Made by a program: the position numbers and the translations under genes. Below are positions 14,513-21,323 of a stretch of 27,365 nucleotides of DNA, piece by piece (position 1 is the stretch's first letter; each line of letters starts with the position of its first letter). The stretch is from RGIG7213 sp045657205. Its GTDB lineage: Bacteria > Bacillota > Clostridia > Oscillospirales > CAG-272. Where the stretch lies: positions 1 to 27,365 of the forward strand of contig JAZOSS010000005.1 in the NCBI GenBank assembly GCA_045657205.1. Direction: 5' to 3'. Below the pieces are notes generated by a model. That model ran no database searches. It was not told the DNA's origin and saw only the letters and a list, made by a program, of their open reading frames with translations.

Positions 14513-14959
14513 TCATTCATCAAAGCGTTTGCATATTGAATCGAGCCCATCGCTTATAACAGCCAGACTTTTGTAAAATTCTACTCTTTCCTGCTCGGTA
14601 AGCTCAACGCTTATTTCATCAAGCACGAAATTCACTTTATCGGATATCTTTTGTGCAACCTCTTTCCCTTTTTCCGTGAGAAGAAGCGGACTTTTATACC
14701 GTTTTACACTTTTGGAATCGCAGGTGATATATCCGTTTTTTTCAAGGTAGTCAAGCGAGCGCGAGATCGTTGCCTTATCCTCCTCACACTTTTCGCACAG
14801 CTCCGTCGCCGTCATAGACTGTGCTGAAGAAAGGTAATACAAGCAAGAAATATGTGTACTGCGGAGACCGTATTCCGCCATTTCCTGATTTTTGATCTTT
14901 TTTATATTTCGGCTTATTTTATTTATCAAAACTGTAAATGTTTCAAAGCGTTCTTCCAT
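14513..14959 (-). CDS. MarR family transcriptional regulator
   Basis: This 148-residue winged-helix regulator has a dimerising N-terminus, helix-turn-helix around residues 62-85 (MTATELCEKCEEDKATISRS), and the wing DSKSVKRYKSPLLLTEKG. The gene has its own promoter, with a 20-bp palindrome that covers the -35 box. A MarR dimer typically binds such a site, so autoregulation is likely. It overlaps or abuts degV. The pairing with a fatty-acid-binding protein suggests that the ligand could be a fatty acid or acyl compound, as with FabT or FadR-like regulators, but that is inference. Confidence 0.9.
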   Translation of the reverse strand: MEERFETFTVLINKISRNIKKIKNQEMAEYGLRSTHISCLYYLSSAQSMTATELCEKCEEDKATISRSLDYLEKNGYITCDSKSVKRYKSPLLLTEKGKEVAQKISDKVNFVLDEISVELTEQERVEFYKSLAVISDGLDSICKRFDE

Positions 14960-15000
14960 TTTCGGCTCCTTTCGGGATTTTGATATAATAAGCTAAACAC

Positions 15001-15029
15001 AGTATACCACAGTCTTGTTGAAATGTCAA
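15001..15029 (-). promoter_or_regulatory. Consensus promoter of marR-degV
   Basis: TTGACA (15029-15024) and TATACT (15006-15001) on the minus strand are separated by 17 bp. Confidence 0.85.
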
Positions 15030-15033
15030 CAAG
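15014..15033. promoter_or_regulatory. Palindromic operator over marR promoter
   Basis: Perfect 8-bp arms CTTGTTGA/TCAACAAG around a 4-nt spacer completely contain the -35 box and part of the spacer. A bound dimer would block RNA polymerase. The MarR encoded just downstream is the obvious candidate. Confidence 0.7.
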
Positions 15034-15068
15034 ATAAAATCGCAAAATCACTTTTTATTCCGCAAAAT

Positions 15069-15098
15069 AAGAGCCTTCAGCGAAGAAGACTCTTTTTA
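15069..15098 (-). terminator. Terminator of lipoprotein gene
   Basis: An imperfect hairpin (AGAG/CTCT and CTTC/GAAG separated by small mismatches) is followed by T-rich sequence on both strands. It is about 40 nt after the lipoprotein stop on the minus strand. Confidence 0.6.
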
Positions 15099-15137
15099 AA
15101 ATATTAAGATAATGACATTAATATGTTATCGAATGCA

Positions 15138-16148
15138 TTACGGCAAAATACCGTTTATTTTTGTTACGTTAAAGTCGGCTTTTATAGACGTAATATTCGC
15201 GTTAACAAGACTTTCCATATTGCTAGTTTTTTTATTATACTCAAACGCCAAAGTATCGGGACCGCTCTTGCCCCAGCCTATAGTACCGTCGGGGTATCTT
15301 ACTATATTTTTAGCACAAACTGTAAAATAGCAGTTCTTATCGACCGCACCGTAAGTTGTATCTACAGTCAATATTGTGCTGTACATTATATTGATTTTAT
15401 TAAAATGGTCGAATTCCTTATTCGTTTTAAATTTATCATACGAATGTAATTTAAGTGCACTGAAATAGCTTTCATGATATTGTATTGGAGTATGTGACAT
15501 ATAACCTTCTCCCACTCCTAATGCATTGCACCCATTTGTAAACGCTGTTATAGAATCGAAGTAATCTTTCATTTCCGATTTCAGCTTGGAAAGGTCCATA
15601 TCTTCTGTTATTTCAGTTATGTATTCGGGTACGTTTTCGACTTTATAATTCTGCTGTGTTTTTGCAAGTGTAAAGGCTTTATCTGTGCCTTTTTTAAGAC
15701 TTGCGTAAATAGTTACTTCTTCGTTCAGCTTAAACTGTTTTCCTTTCGTTGTGACTTTATCTTCTTCGATAGAATATTCAACGTACTGCTGTACGTTCTC
15801 ACTGCACTTTGCGTTATTGAAGGATACGGTGCAGAACGGTGATATTCCGTCAAACTCGACCTTCAAGCCGGCAAACGGATCAAGCGTATTTTCATCCACA
15901 ACAGGCGCTTCTGTTTCCACACTTCCTTCGGTTCCGTTTGCAGAAGGTACTTCGTCATTTGTTACGACATAGTCGCCGCCCTTGCTCTCTTCGTCATTTT
16001 CATCTTTGTCTGTTTTTGATGTTTTTAAAGTTTCGCTTTCAACTTCTTCGTCGCGATCATCTTTTTTATATTCGTCATCCGATGAACAAGCGCACGTGCC
16101 GATCAACATTACAGCTAATAAAAGCAAACAAATTATTCTTCTTTTCAC
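15138..16148 (-). CDS. Secreted lipoprotein of unknown function
   Basis: I do not recognise a characterised family. The 336-residue product begins MKRRIICLLLLAVMLIGTCACSS, a lipoprotein signal peptide with the cysteine at about residue 19 or 21. An acidic, Ser/Thr/Glu/Asp-rich linker (about 22-85) follows. A globular part starts at DPFAGLKVEFDGISPFCTV, of a type seen in uncharacterised Clostridial surface proteins. It contains two cysteines flanking NNAK. The C-terminal half resembles no motif I know. An upstream ATG at 16166 has no ribosome binding site, whereas the GTG at 16148 lies 9 nt after AAAGGA, so GTG is the better start. It has its own promoter and a ~290-nt leader that looks regulatory. 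Confidence 0.75.
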   Translation of the reverse strand: MKRRIICLLLLAVMLIGTCACSSDDEYKKDDRDEEVESETLKTSKTDKDENDEESKGGDYVVTNDEVPSANGTEGSVETEAPVVDENTLDPFAGLKVEFDGISPFCTVSFNNAKCSENVQQYVEYSIEEDKVTTKGKQFKLNEEVTIYASLKKGTDKAFTLAKTQQNYKVENVPEYITEITEDMDLSKLKSEMKDYFDSITAFTNGCNALGVGEGYMSHTPIQYHESYFSALKLHSYDKFKTNKEFDHFNKINIMYSTILTVDTTYGAVDKNCYFTVCAKNIVRYPDGTIGWGKSGPDTLAFEYNKKTSNMESLVNANITSIKADFNVTKINGILP

Positions 16149-16207
16149 AATCGCTATTCCTTTCATTTGTCGTCATTTTATGTAATTTTGAATTCGGGGC
16201 GGATTTT

Positions 16208-16224
16208 AATTTATATACCTCCTT
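16208..16224 (-). promoter_or_regulatory. Orphan strong ribosome binding site in leader
   Basis: AAGGAGG (16224-16218), a perfect anti-Shine-Dalgarno match, is followed 7 nt later by ATT AAA instead of a normal start codon. An ATT start would encode only ten residues. The real gene begins 60 nt further on. The site may be a leader-peptide start or part of the regulatory RNA. Confidence 0.4.
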
Positions 16225-16288
16225 AAAATAAAAAGTGCAGCAACCGAAGTTACCGCACCGAAAAACGCAAACCCCGATTGTTGCTACA
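16225..16288 (-). terminator. Attenuator-like hairpin in lipoprotein leader
   Basis: On the minus strand TGTAGCAAC (16288-16280) pairs with GTTGCTGCA (16244-16236) with one G-U pair. Inner wobble pairs (GGGGUU with AACUUC) extend the stem, and CTTTTTATTTT follows. It has the form of an intrinsic terminator placed just before the AAGGAGG site and the gene. Confidence 0.5.
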
Positions 16289-16441
16289 CAAACTGAAAAA
16301 ATCAGGATACAATTTTACCCATAACCATTTCATAGGATTTGCGATTTTACCAAATTCTAAAAATGTTATGTGTAAAAAAGAGTATAATTATCCCGATAAA
16401 AATAAAATACCTTTAATTTTAATTATTCAGTTTGTGTAGCA
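16236..16441 (-). ncRNA. Candidate regulatory leader RNA
   Basis: The transcript from the lipoprotein promoter begins at about 16440. Its first 16 nt (TGCTACACAAACTGAA) are perfectly complementary to nt 16297-16282, about 130 nt further on. The same downstream strand is needed for the terminator-like stem at 16236-16288, so the two pairings exclude each other. This is the classic layout of an attenuator or riboswitch. I cannot match it to a known class. Confidence 0.5.
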
Positions 16442-16446
16442 CGATC

Positions 16447-16475
16447 AGTATAGCATAATTGTGTCGAAAAGTCAA
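16447..16475 (-). promoter_or_regulatory. Promoter of lipoprotein gene
   Basis: TTGACT (16475-16470) and TATACT (16452-16447) on the minus strand are separated by 17 bp, with TGC before the -10 box (extended -10). Confidence 0.8.
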
Positions 16476-16485
16476 TATTTATTAA

Positions 16486-16569
16486 TGAAATACCTACGGC
16501 TTGAAATGTCACTTCGTGACTTGAAATGTTTGTTACACAAACATGAAATGCTGTTCCGGCGAACAGCAT
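16486..16569 (+). repeat. Array of short unlike hairpins (array B)
   Basis: Three clear palindromes, GTCAC/GTGAC (16508-16520), ATGTTTGT/ACAAACAT (16526-16544) and ATGCTGTTC/GAACAGCAT (16548-16569), plus one weak unit (CC..GG, 16492-16498), are joined by the constant linker TGAAAT. The stems are unrelated in sequence. The loops (TTC, TAC, CGGC) resemble those of array A. Confidence 0.65.
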
Positions 16570-16576
16570 TAAAATA

Positions 16577-16604
16577 AGGGAATGCTTACGCATTCCCTAT
16601 TTTT
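16577..16604. terminator. Terminator of transaldolase gene
   Basis: A 9-bp stem AGGGAATGC/GCATTCCCT with loop TTAC is flanked by T-rich sequence on both strands. It lies about 12 nt beyond the transaldolase stop on the minus strand and would also stop plus-strand transcripts. Confidence 0.8.
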
Positions 16605-16615
16605 ATTCATTTTGA

Positions 16616-17266
16616 TTACTGGGGAATTGTAGCCCAGTCCTTCATGAACTTTTCAAGACCGCTCTTTGTGAGGGGGTGGTCAACCATCTGCATGATAACC
16701 TTGAAAGGAACTGTTGCAACGTCAGCGCCTGCCTTAGCAAGTTCGATAACGTGAACGGGGTGACGAGTAGAAGCAGCAACGATCTGTGTTGTGCTGTTCT
16801 GGATAGCGAACATATCAGCGATCTCTGTAACGAGGTCGAGACCGTTCCAGCCTATATCGTCAACTCTGCCGAGGAAGGGAGCAACGTATGTAGCACCTGC
16901 GTTGGAAGCGAGAAGTGCCTGACCTGCGGAGAAGCAAAGTGTAACGCAAGTTCTGTAGCCTTCCTTAGAAAGGCGGGAAACTGCCTTAAGACCTTCTGCA
17001 CACATAGGAATCTTGATGATCATATTTTCGCGGATCTTCTTGATTTCTGCAGCTTCTTTGCACATACCGTCAGCATCGAGAGAAATAACTTCACCGAAGA
17101 TAAGTGTATCAGCGGAAACGATATTGTCGATCTCCTTGATAGCATCTTCGAATTTCTTGCCTTCTTTAGCGATGATGGAAGGGTTTGTTGTAACGCCTTC
17201 TACGATACCGAGATCATAAGCTGTCTTGATCTCATTGATATTGGCTGTATCGATGAAAATTTTCAT
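16616..17266 (-). CDS. tal: Transaldolase (small TalC/FSA-type)
   Basis: This 216-residue class I aldolase transfers a dihydroxyacetone unit between sugar phosphates in the pentose phosphate pathway. The Schiff-base lysine is Lys85 in MIIKIPMC; TTNPS at 26-30 is also conserved. The family contains true transaldolases and fructose-6-phosphate aldolases. Here residue 59 is Glu and residue 131 is Phe (FGEV and APFLGR), as in transaldolases, whereas E. coli FSA has Gln and Tyr. I therefore call it transaldolase. It works with the split transketolase encoded at 0.8-2.6 kb. The ATG at 17266 has AGGAG. It lies 170 bp after the E1 gene, with a perfect 13-bp inverted repeat and a repeat element between, so it may have separate expression. 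Confidence 0.92.
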   Translation of the reverse strand: MKIFIDTANINEIKTAYDLGIVEGVTTNPSIIAKEGKKFEDAIKEIDNIVSADTLIFGEVISLDADGMCKEAAEIKKIRENMIIKIPMCAEGLKAVSRLSKEGYRTCVTLCFSAGQALLASNAGATYVAPFLGRVDDIGWNGLDLVTEIADMFAIQNSTTQIVAASTRHPVHVIELAKAGADVATVPFKVIMQMVDHPLTKSGLEKFMKDWATIPQ

Positions 17267-17300
17267 TTTTCGTATCTCCTGTTAATTTTATTTTTATCAT

Positions 17301-17330
17301 ATCTCAATTCGGAAGACTCCGAATTGAGAT
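17301..17330. promoter_or_regulatory. 30-bp perfect inverted repeat before tal
   Basis: ATCTCAATTCGGA and its exact complement TCCGAATTGAGAT flank a 4-nt centre. It lies 35 bp upstream of the transaldolase start. No T-run follows on the minus strand. It could be an operator, an mRNA stabiliser or processing site between E1 and tal. Confidence 0.5.
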
Positions 17331-17376
17331 GTGATTGTTTTTGTAAATGCGGTATAAAGACTCGGCATCAGTTCAA

Positions 17377-17426
17377 GACGCCTCATCCGACGGCTACGCC
17401 GCCACCTTCTCCCGCCGGAGAAGTCT
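17377..17426 (+). repeat. Composite palindromic repeat, inverted copy 3
   Basis: It shares CCTCATCCG and the 13-bp block GCCACCTTCTCCC with the complement of copy 1 at 4491-4534, and has the same CTTCTCC/GGAGAAG hairpin (17406-17423) with a different loop. It starts about 10 nt after the stop codon of the E1 gene and may double as its terminator or mRNA 3' stabiliser. Confidence 0.65.
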
Positions 17427-17436
17427 TATTGTGGGA

Positions 17437-19905
17437 TTAAACACCCTTCTTGCTCTTTCTGATGAGCTCTTCGCTTGTGAAGCTTTCTTCAGCAACGTAT
17501 CCTGCGATGGGCATAAGCTTTTCGTGGATAGCGTCGATGAACCAAGAAGGCTGCGGGAAGAATTCCTTATCATATTCGAATGCAGGTGTGATCCAGTTCT
17601 TAGCACCAACAACTACAGGGGGAGCATCGAGGTAATCGAATGCGAGCTGTGTGATGTTCTGTGCCATATCGTTGAGGATGTTACCTCTTGTGCAAGCGTC
17701 GGAAGCGAGGAGGATCTTACCTGTCTTCTTAACGGATTCAACAACGGGTTCGTAGTTGAAAGGAACAACGGAACGAGCGTCGATAACTTCTGCTGTGATA
17801 CCGTACTTTTCTTCGAGGATCTTAGCAGCGTCGAGAACTCTGTAAAGTGTTGCACCGATCGTAAGGATCGTGAGGTCTTTACCTTCACGTCTTACAGCGG
17901 GTTCACCGAAGGGAACTTCGTATGTGCCTGTGGGAACGCCTTCCTTAACGAATCTTTCACCCATATCGTAAATTCTCTGGCTTTCAAAGAATACAACGGG
18001 GTCTGTTCCGTTAAGAGCTGTTGTCATAAGACCCTTAGCATCGTAAGGTGTTACAGGGAATACGACCTTCAAGCCGGGGATGTGAGCACAAAGTGCTGTC
18101 CAGTCCTGGCTGTGCTGTGCGCCGTACTTGGAACCAACGGAAACACGGAGAACAACGGGCATCTTCAAACCGCCTGCGGACATTGACTGCCATTTAGCCA
18201 TCTGGTTGAAGATTTCGTCGCCTGCGCAACCGATAAAGTCACAGTACATAAGCTCAACGATAACACGACCGCCTGCCATACCGTAGCCGCAAGCTGTACC
18301 GCAGATAGCGGATTCGGAGATGGGGGAGTTGAAGAGTCTGTGGTAAGGAAGTGCTTCTGTAAGACCTCTGTATACTGCGAATGCGCCGTTCCAGAAACGA
18401 ACGTCTTCACCGTATGCGATAAGTGTGGGGTCTTCGTAGAACTTAGCGATGATAGCTTCGAAGATACCGTCTCTGATGTTGTACATCTTCATCTTGGAAA
18501 CTTCTTTGCCCTTAGCATCGTAAGCGTAACGGATCTTTGTAGCAAGCTTCTTTACGTTTTCGTTTTCTTCCATAGGCTGGGAAACTTCAACGGGTCTGTC
18601 TTCCATCTTAAGAACCTTTTCATTGGAGAACATAAGGTCTTCAAGGAATGCGGGGTTCTTTTCGTAATCTGTGTAAGGAGCGATCTCAAGATCGGAAGCG
18701 AGCATGAACATTCTGTGGTTTCTGTCAACAACAGTTGCCTTAACAGCTTCGAGTTCTTCTGCTGTTGCAACGCCTGCGTCTATGATCTGCTGGGGGAATA
18801 TTGTAAGGGGATCGAGCTTCTGCCATTCAGCTTCCTCTTCGGGTGTTCTGTATGACATAACGTCGGATGTGGAGTGTCCGCCGAGACGGTATGTAACGAG
18901 GTCGAGAAGAACAGGACCCTTACCTTCCTTGATGAGAGCCATCTTGCGCTTGTAAGCGTCGATAACTGCCAAGGGGTTCCAACCGTTTACTCTTTCAGCG
19001 TTCATCTGGTTCTGAGCGATGCAACCGAGTCTTACGAGGTCGCCGTAAGCCATCGTTTCGCCTCTTGTCTGACCACCCATACCGTAGTGGTTGTTGTTGA
19101 AGTTGAAGATGATCGGCAAACCGCCCTTGTAGCCGTCTTCCCAGAGTTCATTGAACTGGTCCATAGCTGCGAAGTTCATAGCTTCGAATACGGGACCGCG
19201 TCCTGCGGCGCCGTCGCCTGCGTTAGCAACTACGATACCGTCTTTCTTGTTACACTTCTTGAAGAGAGCAACACCTGTTGCGATGGGGCCTGCGCCGCCA
19301 ACGATAGCGTTGTTCGGGAAAATACCGAAAGGAAGGAAGAATGCGTGCATGGAGCCGCCGAGACCTCTGGAGAAGCCCATATCCTTAGCGAAAAGCTCGC
19401 ACATAAGACCGTACATAAAGTAATCCTTTGCAAGATCCTTTACGTTTGTAGCTGTGGAGTACTTCTTAACTACTTCGTACTGAACACCGCCGTTGTATGT
19501 TTCCATTATCTTTGTAAGCTCTTCATCGGAAAGCTTCTTGATAGCGGACATAGCCTTAGCGATAACTTCGTGGTGCGAACGGTGCGTACCGAAAATGAAG
19601 TCATTTACGCCGAGGTTGTAAGCCTGACCTACAGCTGTAGCTTCTTCACCGAGACCGAGGTGAGAAGGGCCGGGATATGTGAATTCCTTGCCGTTATAGA
19701 TACCCTTCTTCTTGATATCCATAAGCATTTCTTCAAATTCTCTGATAGCGACCATATCAGCGTACATACCGATAAAGTCTTCCTTGGAGTAGTTGTCTTT
19801 TTCGTCGGCAACTGTCTTGTCGTATTCGCATACGGGAATGTCTTCAAAGGTCACTGTGCGCTTTTTAAAGCTTTCTTTAGGGTCTACAAACATTGACTTA
19901 GGCAT
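17437..19905 (-). CDS. 2-oxoacid dehydrogenase E1, alpha-beta fusion
   Basis: E1 decarboxylates a 2-oxoacid with thiamine diphosphate and passes the acyl group to the lipoyl arm of E2. The 822-residue chain joins both subunits. The alpha part spans about 1-445, with THRSHHE at 107-113 and the cofactor motif from GDG at 230-232 to NNN at 270-272. The beta part runs from about 473 to the end, with YGEDVRFW, the cofactor-activating glutamate Glu531 in SPISESAI, and GAQHSQDW around 595-602. A charged linker joins them. The spacing between GDG and NNN carries about ten extra residues (FNELWEDGYKGG region) relative to usual E1 alpha. Start 19905 has GGAG. It is the third gene after E2 and E3. Pyruvate is the likeliest substrate, but acetoin or branched-chain acids cannot be excluded. 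Confidence 0.93.
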   Translation of the reverse strand: MPKSMFVDPKESFKKRTVTFEDIPVCEYDKTVADEKDNYSKEDFIGMYADMVAIREFEEMLMDIKKKGIYNGKEFTYPGPSHLGLGEEATAVGQAYNLGVNDFIFGTHRSHHEVIAKAMSAIKKLSDEELTKIMETYNGGVQYEVVKKYSTATNVKDLAKDYFMYGLMCELFAKDMGFSRGLGGSMHAFFLPFGIFPNNAIVGGAGPIATGVALFKKCNKKDGIVVANAGDGAAGRGPVFEAMNFAAMDQFNELWEDGYKGGLPIIFNFNNNHYGMGGQTRGETMAYGDLVRLGCIAQNQMNAERVNGWNPLAVIDAYKRKMALIKEGKGPVLLDLVTYRLGGHSTSDVMSYRTPEEEAEWQKLDPLTIFPQQIIDAGVATAEELEAVKATVVDRNHRMFMLASDLEIAPYTDYEKNPAFLEDLMFSNEKVLKMEDRPVEVSQPMEENENVKKLATKIRYAYDAKGKEVSKMKMYNIRDGIFEAIIAKFYEDPTLIAYGEDVRFWNGAFAVYRGLTEALPYHRLFNSPISESAICGTACGYGMAGGRVIVELMYCDFIGCAGDEIFNQMAKWQSMSAGGLKMPVVLRVSVGSKYGAQHSQDWTALCAHIPGLKVVFPVTPYDAKGLMTTALNGTDPVVFFESQRIYDMGERFVKEGVPTGTYEVPFGEPAVRREGKDLTILTIGATLYRVLDAAKILEEKYGITAEVIDARSVVPFNYEPVVESVKKTGKILLASDACTRGNILNDMAQNITQLAFDYLDAPPVVVGAKNWITPAFEYDKEFFPQPSWFIDAIHEKLMPIAGYVAEESFTSEELIRKSKKGV

Positions 19906-19937
19906 AGTTTTTATTCTCCTATATTATTAATTATAAA

Positions 19938-21311
19938 TTATTTTACTTCAAAGAGTGCTTCTCTGATAACTTCGCATACTGTGGGATGCGGGAAGACAAC
20001 TTCTTTAAGACTGTCTATCGTCATTTCCGTTTCAACCATCATAGCCGCACCGTAGATTATTTCGGATGCGTAGTTAGCGATCATATGAACGCCGAGAACG
20101 CGGTTGTACTTCTTATCAACGATAACCTTAACGATTCCGTTTCCGCCTTCGTTTTCAGCAACGTAACGTCCGCTGTAGTTCATTGTGAGGTTTACAACTT
20201 CAACGTCGTAGCCCTTAGCCTTAGCGGAAGCTTCCGTTTCACCTACGGCACCTACTTCGGGGTTCGTGTAGATAACGGAGGGGATAGCGTTGTATCTCAT
20301 TCTGTCCTTCTTGCCGAGGATGTTGTTGATAGCAACTTCACCTTCGCGGTAAGCTGTGTGAGCAAGCATGGACATACCGTTTATATCACCTGCGGCATAA
20401 AGTCCGGGGATATTTGTCTTCATATATTCGTCAGTCTTTACTGCGCCTCTTTCCATATATACGTTGAGGTTTTCAAGACCGTAGCCTGTCGTTACCGCAC
20501 GGCGTCCGATGGAGCAGAGAACCTTGTCAGCCTTTACTGTTACAAGCTCGCCCTTTTCGTTTTCGTACGTTACGCTGTCGTTTGTAAGGCTCTTTACAGC
20601 GCACTTGAGGCAGAAGTTGATGCCCTTCTTCTGGTAGTTGCCCAAAAGGATCTTTGCAATATCCGCATCCGTAGGACCTGCTATATGGTCGAGCATTTCG
20701 ATAACGGTTACGTTTGCACCGACGGAATTGTAGTAAGAAGCCATTTCAAGACCGATTACACCGCCGCCGATAACTACCATATCCTTCGGTATCTCTTCGA
20801 GGTCGAGAACTTCTCTGTTAGTCATAACAAAGCCTGTTTCAACGCCTTCGCGCAGACCGGGGATCGGGGGGATAACAGGCATAGAACCTGTTGCAAGAAG
20901 CATCTGCTTACCGCAGTAAACTTCGTCGCCTGCTTTAACTTTGAAACCGTCGGCATCCTTGCCTTCGATCATAGCTTCAGCAAAAACTACCTTAACGCCT
21001 GCAGCCTTTTCCTGCATACCGATACCGCCGACAAGTGTCTTTACGACCTTGTTCTTACGTGCGATAACAGCTTTCTGGTCGATGGACGAGCCGTCAACCT
21101 TAACGCCGTACTGGGATGCGTGCTTTGTGTAGTCATACACCTTTGCGGAGTAAAGAAGTGCCTTTGAAGGAACGCATCCTTCGTTGAGGCATACGCCGCC
21201 GAGTGCTCTTTTTTCAATAAGTACAGTTTTAAGTCCTGCGTGGCCTGCCTTAAGAGCCGCATTATAACCTGCGGGGCCGCCTCCGAGGATCACAAGATCA
21301 AACATTTCCAT
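19938..21311 (-). CDS. lpdA: Dihydrolipoyl dehydrogenase (E3)
   Basis: E3 reoxidises dihydrolipoyl-E2 and makes NADH. This 457-residue flavoprotein has the FAD-binding GGGPAGY at about residues 10-16, the redox disulfide GGVCLNEGCVPSK with Cys41 and Cys46, the NAD-binding GGGVIGLE, the second FAD motif YAAGDINGMSMLAHTA, and the C-terminal catalytic HPTVCEVIREA, where the histidine acts as base with the glutamate. The frame is open from a GTG at 21320, but ATG 21311 has AGAGG 8 nt upstream and starts 12 nt after the E2 stop. It belongs to the E2-E3-E1 operon. Confidence 0.96.
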   Translation of the reverse strand: MEMFDLVILGGGPAGYNAALKAGHAGLKTVLIEKRALGGVCLNEGCVPSKALLYSAKVYDYTKHASQYGVKVDGSSIDQKAVIARKNKVVKTLVGGIGMQEKAAGVKVVFAEAMIEGKDADGFKVKAGDEVYCGKQMLLATGSMPVIPPIPGLREGVETGFVMTNREVLDLEEIPKDMVVIGGGVIGLEMASYYNSVGANVTVIEMLDHIAGPTDADIAKILLGNYQKKGINFCLKCAVKSLTNDSVTYENEKGELVTVKADKVLCSIGRRAVTTGYGLENLNVYMERGAVKTDEYMKTNIPGLYAAGDINGMSMLAHTAYREGEVAINNILGKKDRMRYNAIPSVIYTNPEVGAVGETEASAKAKGYDVEVVNLTMNYSGRYVAENEGGNGIVKVIVDKKYNRVLGVHMIANYASEIIYGAAMMVETEMTIDSLKEVVFPHPTVCEVIREALFEVK

Positions 21312-21323
21312 TCCGTTCACCTC

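Noticed and set aside
16236..16300. Plus-strand pieces resembling a cyclic-di-GMP-I riboswitch (GCAAACC, ACGCAAA, GAAA)
   Set aside because: The fragments are not in the canonical order or paired context, and reading plus-strand leads to no gene.
16282..16441. Insertion sequence with transposase
   Set aside because: The segment is only 160 bp with no open frame and no clear target duplication. It is kept only as a MITE alternative.
16486..16604. Hairpin array as a possible CRISPR
   Set aside because: The constant part is only about six bases and the variable parts are palindromes, not spacers. No cas genes are nearby.
16616..17266. Fructose-6-phosphate aldolase
   Set aside because: The active-site residues Glu59 and Phe131 point to transaldolase.
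19986..21167. Long plus-strand open frame (393 codons) opposite the E3 gene
   Set aside because: It is antisense to a clearly recognisable lpdA, has no ribosome binding site, and its translation is Cys/Phe/Val-rich without domain motifs. It is a codon-usage shadow. The same applies to 18874-19896 opposite E1 and 20-odd other antisense frames.
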